A DNA stretch of 64,000 nucleotides from Paragemmobacter straminiformis (lineage in GTDB: Bacteria > Pseudomonadota > Alphaproteobacteria > Rhodobacterales > Rhodobacteraceae): positions 558,001 to 622,000 of the forward strand of contig NZ_JACLQD010000001.1 in assembly GCF_014243445.1 (NCBI RefSeq), read 5' to 3'. The position numbers were made by a program, and so were the translations under genes. Positions 23,158 to 31,344 of this stretch are shown piece after piece. The first letter of the stretch is position 1, and each line of letters begins with the position of its first letter. The notes beneath the pieces are model-generated. The model was given only the letters and a program-made list of their open reading frames with translations, did not search any database and was not told where the DNA came from.

Positions 23158-25779
23158 ATGACCCAAGACAGTCGGTCCAGGGCCTCCGATGCCATAGCCT
23201 CGTTGCGCCTTGCCGGGGCAATCGTGCTTGTCTCTGTCTGCATGATCGCAATCGGGATGCTGGCGCTTGACGTGAAAGACCGTCTCAAGGCGCTGGAACG
23301 GGCCAATTCCGACAATACGCAATGGGTCCTTATGCAATCCGAGGTCGAGGTGCTTCGGTTGCAGGGGGCGATCCTGTCGGCGCTGGCTTCGCCGCCGCCC
23401 GCCGACATGCCGGCGGCGCTTGACGAGACGCGGCGCTGGTTCAACGTGCTTTACAGCCGTGTGTCCATGCTCGAGCAAAGCTCGATCTACGCGCCGTTGC
23501 TGGGCAAGGCCGATTATCAGGACGACCATCACGTCCTGCGCGCCTTTCTTGACGACAACGTCGCGCTGATCGACAGTTCGGACGACAAGCTTCTGGCCGC
23601 GCTGCACGATCTGTCGCTGCGCCTGCCGCCGGTGCGCAATGCGGCACGGCAGTTGACGCTGAAGGCGCTGACCGATTTCGCCGCCGTGTCGGACGCCCAG
23701 CGCGAATCCATGTCGGACACGCTGGTGCGGCTGGCGATCATGACGGGTGCCTTGTTCCTGTTGCTGGCCGGTGCGGTGATCGTGCTGTCGCGGCTTTACA
23801 AGGTGTCCGAGACCCGCGCGGGCGAGTTGCGCAACACGGGCGCGCGTCTGGCGACGATCATCTCGAATTCCGCCGATGGCATCGTGGTGACGGACAAGTC
23901 CGGTGCCATCCTCGAATTCAACCCCGCCGCGCAGGCGATCTTCCTGCGGCGGCGCGACGAGGTGGTCGGGGGCAGCGGTCTGGACCTGCTGTTCGCCGAC
24001 GGGGCCAACGGCAAGCAGGGCCGCGCGCTGGCCGAGGCCATGGCGAAGATGACCGACGGGCGCGAGCCGCTGCGGATGGAAATCGACGCGCTGCGCGGCG
24101 ACGGCACGACCTTTCCGGCCGAAATCTCGATCGCGCTGTCGCGCCCTGCGGGCGGCAACCTTGTCGTTTCCTTCGTGCGCGACATCTCGGACCGGCGCAA
24201 GGCGCAGCGCGACCTGACCGACGCGCTGGATCGCGCGCTGGCGGGCGAGAAGGCCAAGGCAGAGTTCCTCGCCGTGATGAGCCACGAGATGCGCACGCCG
24301 CTGAACGGGCTGATCGGGTCGATGGACCTTTTGGGCCAGACCGGGCTGAACGAGGAACAGCGCGAGTTGCTGTCGGTGATGGAAACCTCGGGCGACATCC
24401 TGCTTGGCCATGTCAATTCCGTGCTGGACATCAGCAAGGCCGAGGCGGGGGCGATCCAGATCGTCGAGGACCGCTTCGATCTGGACCGGCTGATCGACGA
24501 CACCGTGTCGAACCAGACCGGCCTTGCCGCATCGCGCGGCACGACGATCAACGTCGTCCGTGCGAGCGGCCCCTTGGGCGAGGTCACCGGCGATGCGGGG
24601 CGGATCCGGCAGATCTTGCTGAACCTTGTCGGCAATGCGGTGAAGTTCACCAAGGACGGGACCATTACCGTCGAGACCGAAATTCTGGCCGAGCGCGATG
24701 CGGGGACCGGACGCAATATCTACGAATTCCGCGTGATCGACAGCGGAATCGGCATTTCCGAAGCGAACCTGTCGCGGATCTTCGAGGATTTCGTGACGGT
24801 CGATGCCAGCTACGGCCGGTCGCAGGGCGGCACCGGCCTTGGCCTTGGCATCGCGCGGCGGCTGGCGCAGGCGATGGGGGGCAACATCGGAGCCGAAAGC
24901 GAGGAAGGCGAAGGCAGCCTGTTCTGGCTGCGCCTGCCCCTTGCCGCGCCCGTGGGCGAGGCACCGGCGGAAGCGTCGCGCGACACGCGTCTGCGCGGTG
25001 ACCAGCAAGCCCCGCAGGGCAAGCCGCTGAACGTGCTTGTTGTCGAGGACAACGAGATCAACCGCTTCCTGTTGCGCCGCTATCTGGAAGCTGCGGGCCA
25101 TACGGTGACCGAGGCGGTCGACGGGTTGAACGGGGTCGAAGTGGCGCAAGGCGCGGCCTTTGACGCGATCCTGATGGATATTTCCATGCCGCGTATGGAC
25201 GGAGTCGAGGCGACCACGCGCATCCGCGCTTCGGGCGGGCCATCGGCCAAGGCGCGCATCCTTGCCCTGACCGCCCATGCCCTGCCCGAAGAGCAGCAGC
25301 GGTTCCGCAGCGTCGGCATGGAGACGGGGCTGACCAAACCTGTCGACCGTGTGGCCCTGCTGCGCAGCCTTGCCGCCGGAACGGGGACCGAGATCGCGGT
25401 CGAGACCGGCGCCGTGGCCGAGGACGATGTGCTCAATCTGGCGAGCCTGCGGGAACTGGTCGAACAGATCGGGCAGGAGATGGCCGCCACCCTGATCCAG
25501 CGGCTGGTCGAAGAGGGCGAGGGCATGGTCGGGCGTATCCTGACGCTTGCCGCCCCGGCGCATGACGCGGAAGTGGCGCGGATCGCGCATCAACTGGCCG
25601 GAACCTCGGGCACCTTCGGCACCACCAAGCTGCGCCATGTGCTGAGCGGGATCGAACAGGCGATCAAGCAGGGGGACCGCGACGCCCTGCACAGGAACCG
25701 CAGCGCCCTTCCCGAGATCTGGCAGGCGTCGCGGACCGCGCTGGAAGCTCAGGTCGCGCTGATGGAAAGCGTGGCCTGA
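23158..25779 (+). CDS. Hybrid sensor histidine kinase with PAS, receiver and HPt domains
   Basis: An 873-residue membrane sensor. Segments at about 17-37 and 199-222 bracket a periplasmic region of about 160 residues that should sense the signal. Next come a linker, a PAS domain (about 240-360, IISNSADGIVVTDKSGAILE), HisKA with phospho-His376 in MSHEMRTPLNG, and an HATPase with NLVGNAVKFTKDG and GGTGLGLGIARR. The receiver has phospho-Asp674 in ILMDISMPRMDG. The C-terminal HPt has His811 in IAHQLAGTSGTFG. This is an ArcB-like His-Asp-His relay that could phosphorylate the divergent NarL-type regulator. The start follows GCAGGAA. The end overlaps the convergent cbiX gene by 31 bases. Confidence 0.88.
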   Translation: MTQDSRSRASDAIASLRLAGAIVLVSVCMIAIGMLALDVKDRLKALERANSDNTQWVLMQSEVEVLRLQGAILSALASPPPADMPAALDETRRWFNVLYSRVSMLEQSSIYAPLLGKADYQDDHHVLRAFLDDNVALIDSSDDKLLAALHDLSLRLPPVRNAARQLTLKALTDFAAVSDAQRESMSDTLVRLAIMTGALFLLLAGAVIVLSRLYKVSETRAGELRNTGARLATIISNSADGIVVTDKSGAILEFNPAAQAIFLRRRDEVVGGSGLDLLFADGANGKQGRALAEAMAKMTDGREPLRMEIDALRGDGTTFPAEISIALSRPAGGNLVVSFVRDISDRRKAQRDLTDALDRALAGEKAKAEFLAVMSHEMRTPLNGLIGSMDLLGQTGLNEEQRELLSVMETSGDILLGHVNSVLDISKAEAGAIQIVEDRFDLDRLIDDTVSNQTGLAASRGTTINVVRASGPLGEVTGDAGRIRQILLNLVGNAVKFTKDGTITVETEILAERDAGTGRNIYEFRVIDSGIGISEANLSRIFEDFVTVDASYGRSQGGTGLGLGIARRLAQAMGGNIGAESEEGEGSLFWLRLPLAAPVGEAPAEASRDTRLRGDQQAPQGKPLNVLVVEDNEINRFLLRRYLEAAGHTVTEAVDGLNGVEVAQGAAFDAILMDISMPRMDGVEATTRIRASGGPSAKARILALTAHALPEEQQRFRSVGMETGLTKPVDRVALLRSLAAGTGTEIAVETGAVAEDDVLNLASLRELVEQIGQEMAATLIQRLVEEGEGMVGRILTLAAPAHDAEVARIAHQLAGTSGTFGTTKLRHVLSGIEQAIKQGDRDALHRNRSALPEIWQASRTALEAQVALMESVA

Positions 25780-26531
25780 GCCGCCGCCCTGCGCAAGGCA
25801 TCGGCGATAAGCGATGGCACGCGCGGGTCAAGACCGACAGGTTCAAGCAAGCGGCCGCGAAACCCCGCCTCGTGCAGGGCTTCGGGAAGGTCGTCGACGA
25901 CATGCCCGCCCTTTGCGGCGAAGAAGGGCAGGACAAGCGCCCCTTCCGAGAAGCCTGCCGCCGCCTCGGCGATGCGCGGGGACTGGTCGATGAAGGCGGC
26001 CTCGACACGGCCAAAGCCCGATGCGGCGATGCGTGCGGCCATCGCATTTGCCACCTTGGCCGGAGCGGGGCTGCGGAACGAGCCATGCGCGGCCAGCAGC
26101 AGCTCGGCATCTGCCGGGGCCACGCCTGTCGCTGCCGCCGCCTCATGCGCGAGGGTGACGGTCAGGCGTTGCACGGCGTCGTCGATGCCGAAGGGGTCTA
26201 GCACCTGCCACGCGCCTCCGCCCGCTTCGGCCAACCGCTTGGGCAGGTGGTCGCGGGTGAACCAGCCGTCGGCCATGAAAAGCGGATAGGCAAAGCCCCC
26301 CGCCGCTTCGCCCGCCGCTGCTTCGCCCCCCGCTGCTTCGCCACTAGCGGCCCCGACCTGCACCGCCCGTGCCACCGCTTCGGCCAAGGCCCCCTCGGTC
26401 GCGAGGGTGGCAGAGGCCACATGCCAGTCGGGCATGAGCGCCTGCACGCGGGCGGCGAGGGCGGCGATTTCCGCCTCGGCCGGGGCCGGATCGGAGGGTT
26501 GGCCGTGCGAGATGATCAGGGCTGCGGGCAT
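25749..26531 (-). CDS. CbiX/SirB-type sirohydrochlorin chelatase
   Basis: A 260-residue class II chelatase with two homologous halves. The metal-site histidines lie in LIISHGQP (His9) and LLLAAHGSFRSP (near residue 149), and FADGWFT/LPFFAAKGGHVVDDLP match the CbiX/SirB layout. It inserts Co or Fe into sirohydrochlorin for cobalamin or siroheme. Near residues 62-79 the sequence ASGEAAGG, EAAAGEAAGG is a low-complexity repeat caused by direct DNA repeats (about 26300-26350); it sits in a surface loop and probably varies in length between strains. No other cobalamin genes are near. Confidence 0.75.
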   Translation of the reverse strand: MPAALIISHGQPSDPAPAEAEIAALAARVQALMPDWHVASATLATEGALAEAVARAVQVGAASGEAAGGEAAAGEAAGGFAYPLFMADGWFTRDHLPKRLAEAGGGAWQVLDPFGIDDAVQRLTVTLAHEAAAATGVAPADAELLLAAHGSFRSPAPAKVANAMAARIAASGFGRVEAAFIDQSPRIAEAAAGFSEGALVLPFFAAKGGHVVDDLPEALHEAGFRGRLLEPVGLDPRVPSLIADALRRAAAQATLSISAT

Positions 26532-26604
26532 GGGATATCCTTTGTCAGCCCATCTATGCGCGCCGTGGCCCGCGTCAAGTTGCGGCGCGTAGGGCGTGAC
26601 CGCG

Positions 26605-27534
26605 TCATGTGCGGGGCGAGGTCAGGCCGGGCAAGGCGCTTTCGGTGACGGTGGCGCGGCAATGCGCGACAAAGGCGGCCACGGTCCGGCGCTGCGCGGC
26701 CCCTGCGGCAAGGATCAACCCCATGCGCATCGGCGGCAGATCGGTCTCGATCGGCACAAAGACCAGCCGGCTGCCATCGGGCGCGCGGTCGGACCCGAGA
26801 CGGATGTTGGCGATGGAATAGCCGAACCCGTTGGCCACCATCGCCCGCATCACGCCCATATCCCGCGTGCGCTCGGCGATGTCGGGTTTCGGGCCTGCGA
26901 AGAGCGACAGGAAATAATCGGCACTGTAGGGCAGGTCGAGCAGCACCATCGGATGGGGCGCCAGTTCGGATGCGGTGACGCTGGCACGGGTGGCCAAGGG
27001 ATGATCCGCCGCCAGCAGGGCATAGGGTGGCAGGGCGAGAAGCGGAACAAAGGTCAGGTCGGGCGGGACCTGCATGTCATAGGACAGCGCCGCGTCAAGA
27101 CGGGCGTGGCGCAGCGCGTCGATCAGGGCGGCGTGGTCATGTTCGGATTGCCGGAAGTCGACCTGCGGGTAGGCATCGGCAAAGCTGCGGCGCAGGCGGG
27201 GCAGGACGACCTGCGCAAAGGTGAGCAGGCAGCCGACCGAGAGCGCCCCGCTCACGGCGCCGGTCAGTTCCGCGGCACGGTCGCCAAGGGCGGCGGCCGC
27301 TTGCAGCAGATGGCGCGCCTCGGCCACCAGCTCGCGCCCGCCTTCGGTAAGCGACAGGCCCTGCGCATGGCGGCGGATGAACAGCGGCAGGCCGAATTCG
27401 GCCTCGAGCTGGCCGATGGCGGCCGAGATGGAGGGCGACGAGACGTGCAGCCGTTCGGCGGCAAGCGCGACCGAGCCGCTGTCGGCGACCGCGATCAGAT
27501 ATTCGATCTGGCGAAGGGTAAAGCGAAACGGCAT
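26605..27534 (-). CDS. LysR-family transcriptional regulator
   Basis: A 309-residue LysR-type regulator. The HTH at residues 1-62 contains LRQIEYLIAVADSGSVALAA and LHVSSPSISAAIGQLEAEFG. The effector domain has GALSVGCLLTFAQVVLPRL and a VANGFGYSIANIR pocket loop typical of regulators close to CbbR/OxyR-like folds. It has no divergently transcribed partner; the DUF1028, RidA and Rieske genes lie upstream on the same strand, so it may regulate that set. The start at 27534 is at the beginning of the conserved domain. Confidence 0.82.
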   Translation of the reverse strand: MPFRFTLRQIEYLIAVADSGSVALAAERLHVSSPSISAAIGQLEAEFGLPLFIRRHAQGLSLTEGGRELVAEARHLLQAAAALGDRAAELTGAVSGALSVGCLLTFAQVVLPRLRRSFADAYPQVDFRQSEHDHAALIDALRHARLDAALSYDMQVPPDLTFVPLLALPPYALLAADHPLATRASVTASELAPHPMVLLDLPYSADYFLSLFAGPKPDIAERTRDMGVMRAMVANGFGYSIANIRLGSDRAPDGSRLVFVPIETDLPPMRMGLILAAGAAQRRTVAAFVAHCRATVTESALPGLTSPRT

Positions 27535-27616
27535 GGCCCAAGGCTAGCGCGGCGGGGCGACGGGGGAAAGGGCGCCGATGCGCGGCCTGCGCCCCGAACG
27601 CGGGGGCAGAGCGGCG

Positions 27617-28294
27617 CTATTCGTCGCCGGGCACGCCGTAACTGGGCGCCTCGCGCGGGTCGCGGGCGCGCTGGATATAGGCGGCCATCTGCGGGGCATA
27701 GACCTGCCATGCACGGGCGACGGCCTCGATGGGGCAGCCGTCGTCCACCCAGTCGGCGCGCAATTCCGCGCAGGGCCATGTGTCGGCATCGACCATCAGC
27801 AGGCCCGCCGAATGGACGGGACCCGCCTCGCCCCCGGCATCGCGTCCGGCGCGCAGGGCGGCGACCAGACGGTCGCCCAGCGCACCGGTGCTTGCCTCGA
27901 AGGCGGCGACCATCGCTTGCGGCACGCCGTCATCGGCCAGAAGGTTCCCGCCCGCCACGCAGTCGCGCCCTTCGGCCGTGTTCCAGACCCCGAGGATGCG
28001 GGTGCCGGAATGGGTGGCCGTGTTGCCCTTGGCATCGAGACAGAGAAGCTGGCGGTATTCGGCATGTGCCGCCCCCGCCACCACAGCGGCCATCGCCGCC
28101 GCCGCACCGGCCCCCTGCCCCATCGCATCAAGCAGCCTTGGCCCGAGGGTCGGGTCGGTGATGTTCTGCGTCGCGGCCACCCCTACCCCGGCCCGCGCAT
28201 GGGCGCAGCGCGCCGCGACGGCGGGCGAGGACGACGAGATCACCATGCCGAAGCGCCCCGTATCGGCGCAGCGTGCGAGAAGGGAGAAGGTCAT
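27617..28294 (-). CDS. DUF1028-family Ntn-hydrolase-like protein
   Basis: A 225-residue DUF1028 protein beginning MTFSLLARCADTGRFGMVIS, with the family pattern SSSPAVAARCAHARAGVGVAATQ and HSGTRILGVWNTAEGRDCVAGGNLL. DUF1028 proteins share an Ntn-hydrolase-like fold and have no firmly established reaction. The gene lies between a LysR gene and a ridA-like gene on the same strand and could be co-transcribed with ridA and the Rieske oxygenase, although a hairpin element (28325-28390) separates it from ridA. An in-frame ATG at 28345 lies inside that element, so 28294 is used. Confidence 0.8.
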   Translation of the reverse strand: MTFSLLARCADTGRFGMVISSSSPAVAARCAHARAGVGVAATQNITDPTLGPRLLDAMGQGAGAAAAMAAVVAGAAHAEYRQLLCLDAKGNTATHSGTRILGVWNTAEGRDCVAGGNLLADDGVPQAMVAAFEASTGALGDRLVAALRAGRDAGGEAGPVHSAGLLMVDADTWPCAELRADWVDDGCPIEAVARAWQVYAPQMAAYIQRARDPREAPSYGVPGDE

Positions 28295-28324
28295 GGACGG
28301 GCCTTTGTCATCTGTCGGCGCCTT

Positions 28325-28390
28325 GCGGCTTTCATACTCGCCCAAATATCCTGCAAGGGGGTCCGGGGGACGGCATACGTCCCCCGGCGT
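28325..28390 (+). repeat. Dispersed CAAATATCC element, copy D, with hairpin
   Basis: GCGGCTTTCATACTCG, CCCAAATATCCTGCAAGGGG, then the hairpin CCGGGGGACG-GCATA-CGTCCCCCGG (28363-28387). Unlike copies B and F, it faces opposite to both neighbouring genes. Confidence 0.75.
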
Positions 28391-28416
28391 CGGGCATAGA
28401 ACGGATCAGTCGGGGA

Positions 28417-28830
28417 TCAGTCGGGGATCACGGCGGTGGCGTCGATTTCCACCAGCCAGTCGGGACGGGCAAGGGCCACGACGACAAGGCCGGTGCAGAC
28501 CGGAAACACGCCTTTGATGTATTCGCCCATCGTGCGGTAGACCGCCTCGCGGTGGCGGACATCGGTCAGGTAGACGACGAGCTTGGTCACATGCTCCATC
28601 TTGCCGCCGCATTCCTCGACGAGTTGGCGGATGTTCTGCATCACCTTGTGGGTCTGCTCGACGGGATCGTGGCTGTCGATGTTCTTCGCGGTGTCGAGGT
28701 CCTGCGGGCATTGGCCGCGCAGGAAGATCATCGTGCCGCGCGCGACGACCGCCTGGCACAGGTCGTTGTCGAGCTTCTGTTCGGGATAGGTGTCTTTGGT
28801 GTTGAACTTGCGGTGGCGGGTATGGGCCAT
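28417..28830 (-). CDS. RidA/YjgF-family protein
   Basis: A 137-residue member of the Rid superfamily, with FLRGQCPQDLDT, QTHKVMQNIRQLVEECGGKM, HVTKLVVYLTDVRHREAVY and the C-terminal VEIDATAVIPD. The usual RidA arginine that holds the enamine carboxylate is not placed as in archetypal RidA, so this may be one of the Rid2-Rid7 subgroups found in catabolic clusters. It may deaminate imines produced by the neighbouring Rieske oxygenase pathway. The last codons lie in a tandem TCAGTCGGGGA duplication. Trimeric and cytoplasmic by family. Confidence 0.82.
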   Translation of the reverse strand: MAHTRHRKFNTKDTYPEQKLDNDLCQAVVARGTMIFLRGQCPQDLDTAKNIDSHDPVEQTHKVMQNIRQLVEECGGKMEHVTKLVVYLTDVRHREAVYRTMGEYIKGVFPVCTGLVVVALARPDWLVEIDATAVIPD

Positions 28831-28865
28831 GATGTCCTGCGTTGGGTTCCGTCTGAAAGGGCGCG

Positions 28866-28917
28866 GCGGGGGTTTTGCACCCCCGCACCCCCGCAGAGTA
28901 TTTGGGCAAAGATGAAC
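28866..28917 (-). repeat. Dispersed CAAATACTC element, copy E, with hairpin
   Basis: Read on the minus strand: TTCATCTTTGCCCAAATACT, C-TGCGGGGG, then the stem GCGGGGG-TGCAAAA-CCCCCGC. It lies directly after the stop codon of the Rieske oxygenase gene and upstream of the ridA-like gene, in the expected position for a terminator. Confidence 0.72.
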
Positions 28918-28930
28918 GGGGAAGGCGGGG

Positions 28931-30088
28931 TCAGGCGAGATCGGGCATCATCTGCGCGATGTAGGTGGCGAATTCGAAGTTGGGCCGTTCGAGATGGCTG
29001 AGGGGCCCGGGCGAGGAAAGGCCCGCGCAGAGACCGCGATAGACCTTTTCGGTGCAGCCCTTGTCCTCGATGTTCACCTCGTCCAGCAGGGCCTTGACCG
29101 TGGCGATGTGGTCGGGCGCCTGCGGGTCGGCCATCCAGTCGGCGCTCATCCCGCCGCCGAACAGCACCTTGACATGGCCGGCTCCGTCGGGCGTCAGGCT
29201 GAGGTACCAGAAATACCCCGGTGTCAGGGTGATCAGCAGCGTCGGATAGATCGCGATGAGCCATGTCACGCGGCGCTGGTCGCCGGTCAGCGTGGTGTTC
29301 GAGGGATGCGCCAGAGCCAGCGGAACCGTGTCGTTCTTGACGATCCAGTGGTAGTTGAAGGCGGGCGAGCCTTCGGGGCAGGTCATCAGCGCAAGGTCGC
29401 AGCTGCCGCCGATGGTGCCGGAATGGCAGGCGGGAAGGTGGTAGCTTTCCATGAAATTCTCGGCCAGCACCTTCCAGTTGGTGGCCCAGCGGAATTCCTC
29501 GCGGAAGGTTTCGGTGTAGCTGGACATGTCGAGGTGACCAACAAGGTCTTCGACGCCCTTTAGACGTTCGTGCGGGTCGGGGGCATCGGGGTTCAGCGTC
29601 ACGAGAACCCAGCCCAGCCAGTCGACGACGCGGATCTGCGGCAGGGCGATCGCCTCTTTGCAGAAGCCTTCGTTCAGGGTCATGGCCGGCGCGCCGCGCA
29701 GGGTGCCGTCGAGGTTGTAGGTCCAGGCGTGGTAGGGGCAGACGATGCTGCGGACATGGCCGCGCCCCTGCAAGAGCGTCGACATGCGGTGACGGCAGAC
29801 GTTGGACATGCCGCGCAAAGCGCCGTCGCGGTCGCGCAGCACGATCACGGGTTCGCCCGCGATCTCCATCGTCAGATAGTCGCCCGGTTCCTTCAGCGCA
29901 TCGGCGCGGCCCGCGCAAAGCCAGTCCTTGGCGAAGATATGCTCTTGTTCGGCCTTGGCGAATTCGGGCGAGGTATAGACCGATTTCGGCATGGCGAGCG
30001 CGCGTTCGAACGGCGTGGCCACGTTGGCGCGCAGCTCGGCGATGGCGGCGGCGGCTTCTTCGGTCAGGGCGGGGTCGTGCTGGGTCAT
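28931..30088 (-). CDS. Rieske non-heme iron oxygenase, alpha subunit
   Basis: A 385-residue ring-hydroxylating-type oxygenase. The Rieske cluster ligands are C98-x-H100 in NVCRHRMS and C117-x2-H120 in IVCPYHAW. The mononuclear iron histidines are His217 and His222 in ENFMESYHLPACH. The short C-terminal catalytic domain and lack of an adjacent beta subunit resemble N-demethylating or choline/carnitine/stachydrine-type Rieske oxygenases more than classic aromatic dioxygenases. No reductase gene is adjacent. ATG at 30088 follows GGAAGAAG; an ATG at 30286 would add 66 unconserved residues. Confidence 0.83.
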   Translation of the reverse strand: MTQHDPALTEEAAAAIAELRANVATPFERALAMPKSVYTSPEFAKAEQEHIFAKDWLCAGRADALKEPGDYLTMEIAGEPVIVLRDRDGALRGMSNVCRHRMSTLLQGRGHVRSIVCPYHAWTYNLDGTLRGAPAMTLNEGFCKEAIALPQIRVVDWLGWVLVTLNPDAPDPHERLKGVEDLVGHLDMSSYTETFREEFRWATNWKVLAENFMESYHLPACHSGTIGGSCDLALMTCPEGSPAFNYHWIVKNDTVPLALAHPSNTTLTGDQRRVTWLIAIYPTLLITLTPGYFWYLSLTPDGAGHVKVLFGGGMSADWMADPQAPDHIATVKALLDEVNIEDKGCTEKVYRGLCAGLSSPGPLSHLERPNFEFATYIAQMMPDLA

Positions 30089-30289
30089 GGGCTTCTTCCG
30101 GCGGGTCGTTACGGGTTGCGGCTGGACAACCGGGGCGTGTGTTCGGGGCATTTCACCCGGCGGAACTATGAAGTCAAACCCGTCGGGATGACAGGGGAAA
30201 GCGTGTCGCGGTCCAGACACAGGGCGGACCATCGGCCATGCGGGCAGAGGCTTAAAGAACGATGTTCCGCCGCGCGGCTTCGGCAAAAC

Positions 30290-31237
30290 CTAATCAAGCC
30301 CAGCGTCGCCCTGCCCCTGCACGATCATATCGGCCAGACGCCGCGCCACGGGCGTCAGGATCGCGCCGCGACGGGTGAGCAGGCCGAAGGGTTCGACCGT
30401 GATGCCAAGGTCGAGCGGCAAGATGACATAGGGCGCGTCGGGGGCAGAGCCGAAGCGGTCGCAGACGGCACGGGCCAAGGGGGCGATGGCGTTGGATTGC
30501 TGGATCAGCGCCAGGGTCAGCAGGAAGGACGGCGTGGCAAGCCGCTGCGGCGGTTGCGGCAGGCCGAGGATGCGCAGGCGGGCCAGCACCTCGCGCGTCA
30601 GCAGGGCATCGGGGCCAGGCATGACCCAGTCGTAATCCATCAGCTCGATCGGGTCGATTTTGGCCTGCAAGGCAAGGCGATGGCCGCGGCGCACCATCAG
30701 GGCGACGGGTTCGCTGTCGATGGGGTCCGAGAGCGTGAGCTGGCCTTCCATGCCGAGGGGCATCCGCCCGATGGCGAAATCGAGCCGTCCGGCCAGAAGT
30801 TGCTGGCCCAGAAGATCGGACGGGGCGACGATGGCTTCGGCCGTGACACCCGGCAGGGCGAGGCGGGCCGTGCGCAGCGCGGGCAGCAGGCGGTCGAGCG
30901 CGGGGCCGGTGACAGAGCCGATCCGCACATGGCCCGACCCGCCCGAGGCGATTTCAGCGATCTCGCGTTCGGCGTCGCGCAATTCGGTCACCACGCGGCC
31001 GGCGCGGCGGGCAAGGGCTTCGCCCATCGCGGTGAGGGTGATGCCGCGCCCCGTGCGCAGATGCACGGGCTGGCCCGAGATCCGCTCGACCTCGGCCAGC
31101 AGGCGCGAGGCGGCGGGCTGGGCGATGGAGAGCCGTTCGGCGGCAAGGCCGATCTGTCCGGTTTCGGCCAAGGCATGGAGCAGCCGCAGATGGCTGAGCT
31201 TCAAGCCCCTGCGCAGAAGGGAATCTGTTTCAATCAT
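30290..31237 (-). CDS. gbpR: LysR-family regulator of sugar uptake (GbpR-like)
   Basis: A 315-residue LysR regulator. The HTH contains LSHLRLLHALAETGQIGLAA and LSIAQPAASRLLAEVERISG, and the effector domain has SGHVRIGSVTGPALDRLLP. It is divergent from a chvE homologue with a 107-base gap, exactly as gbpR is divergent from chvE in Agrobacterium, where GbpR activates sugar-binding-protein expression in response to galactose or arabinose. The symbol rests mainly on this arrangement. The start codon lies next to an ATGAATTCAT palindrome, consistent with autoregulation. Confidence 0.75.
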   Translation of the reverse strand: MIETDSLLRRGLKLSHLRLLHALAETGQIGLAAERLSIAQPAASRLLAEVERISGQPVHLRTGRGITLTAMGEALARRAGRVVTELRDAEREIAEIASGGSGHVRIGSVTGPALDRLLPALRTARLALPGVTAEAIVAPSDLLGQQLLAGRLDFAIGRMPLGMEGQLTLSDPIDSEPVALMVRRGHRLALQAKIDPIELMDYDWVMPGPDALLTREVLARLRILGLPQPPQRLATPSFLLTLALIQQSNAIAPLARAVCDRFGSAPDAPYVILPLDLGITVEPFGLLTRRGAILTPVARRLADMIVQGQGDAGLD

Positions 31238-31249
31238 AACATTTCAGCC

Positions 31250-31259
31250 ATGAATTCAT
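31250..31259. promoter_or_regulatory. ATGAATTCAT palindrome, candidate GbpR site
   Basis: A perfect 10-base palindrome 13 bases upstream of the gbpR start and just upstream of the predicted chvE promoter. LysR regulators commonly bind such imperfect or perfect dyads between divergent genes; assignment to GbpR is inferred from position only. Confidence 0.35.
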
Positions 31260-31272
31260 CATGAAGCATTCT

Positions 31273-31302
31273 TTGACGGATATGCCGCGGATTGGCAACT
31301 AA
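31273..31302 (+). promoter_or_regulatory. Candidate promoter of chvE
   Basis: TTGACG at 31273-31278 matches a -35 box in 5 of 6 positions. The -10 region at 31296-31302 (CAACTAA) is poor, which fits an activator-dependent promoter. It is about 45 bases upstream of the chvE start. Confidence 0.35.
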
Positions 31303-31344
31303 AGCCCCACGTGCCGCGGCGGTTCGCGGCAAGGGAGGAACACA

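Noticed and set aside
22393-25692. A single giant minus-strand gene spanning the response regulator and the region antisense to the hybrid kinase
   Set aside because: The upstream part is the reverse complement of a kinase with full domain motifs; only the last 206 residues make a conserved receiver-HTH protein starting at 23013.
25749-25779. Truncation of the hybrid kinase or CbiX gene at their overlap
   Set aside because: Both proteins have complete domains; the 31-base convergent overlap is ordinary for a compact genome.
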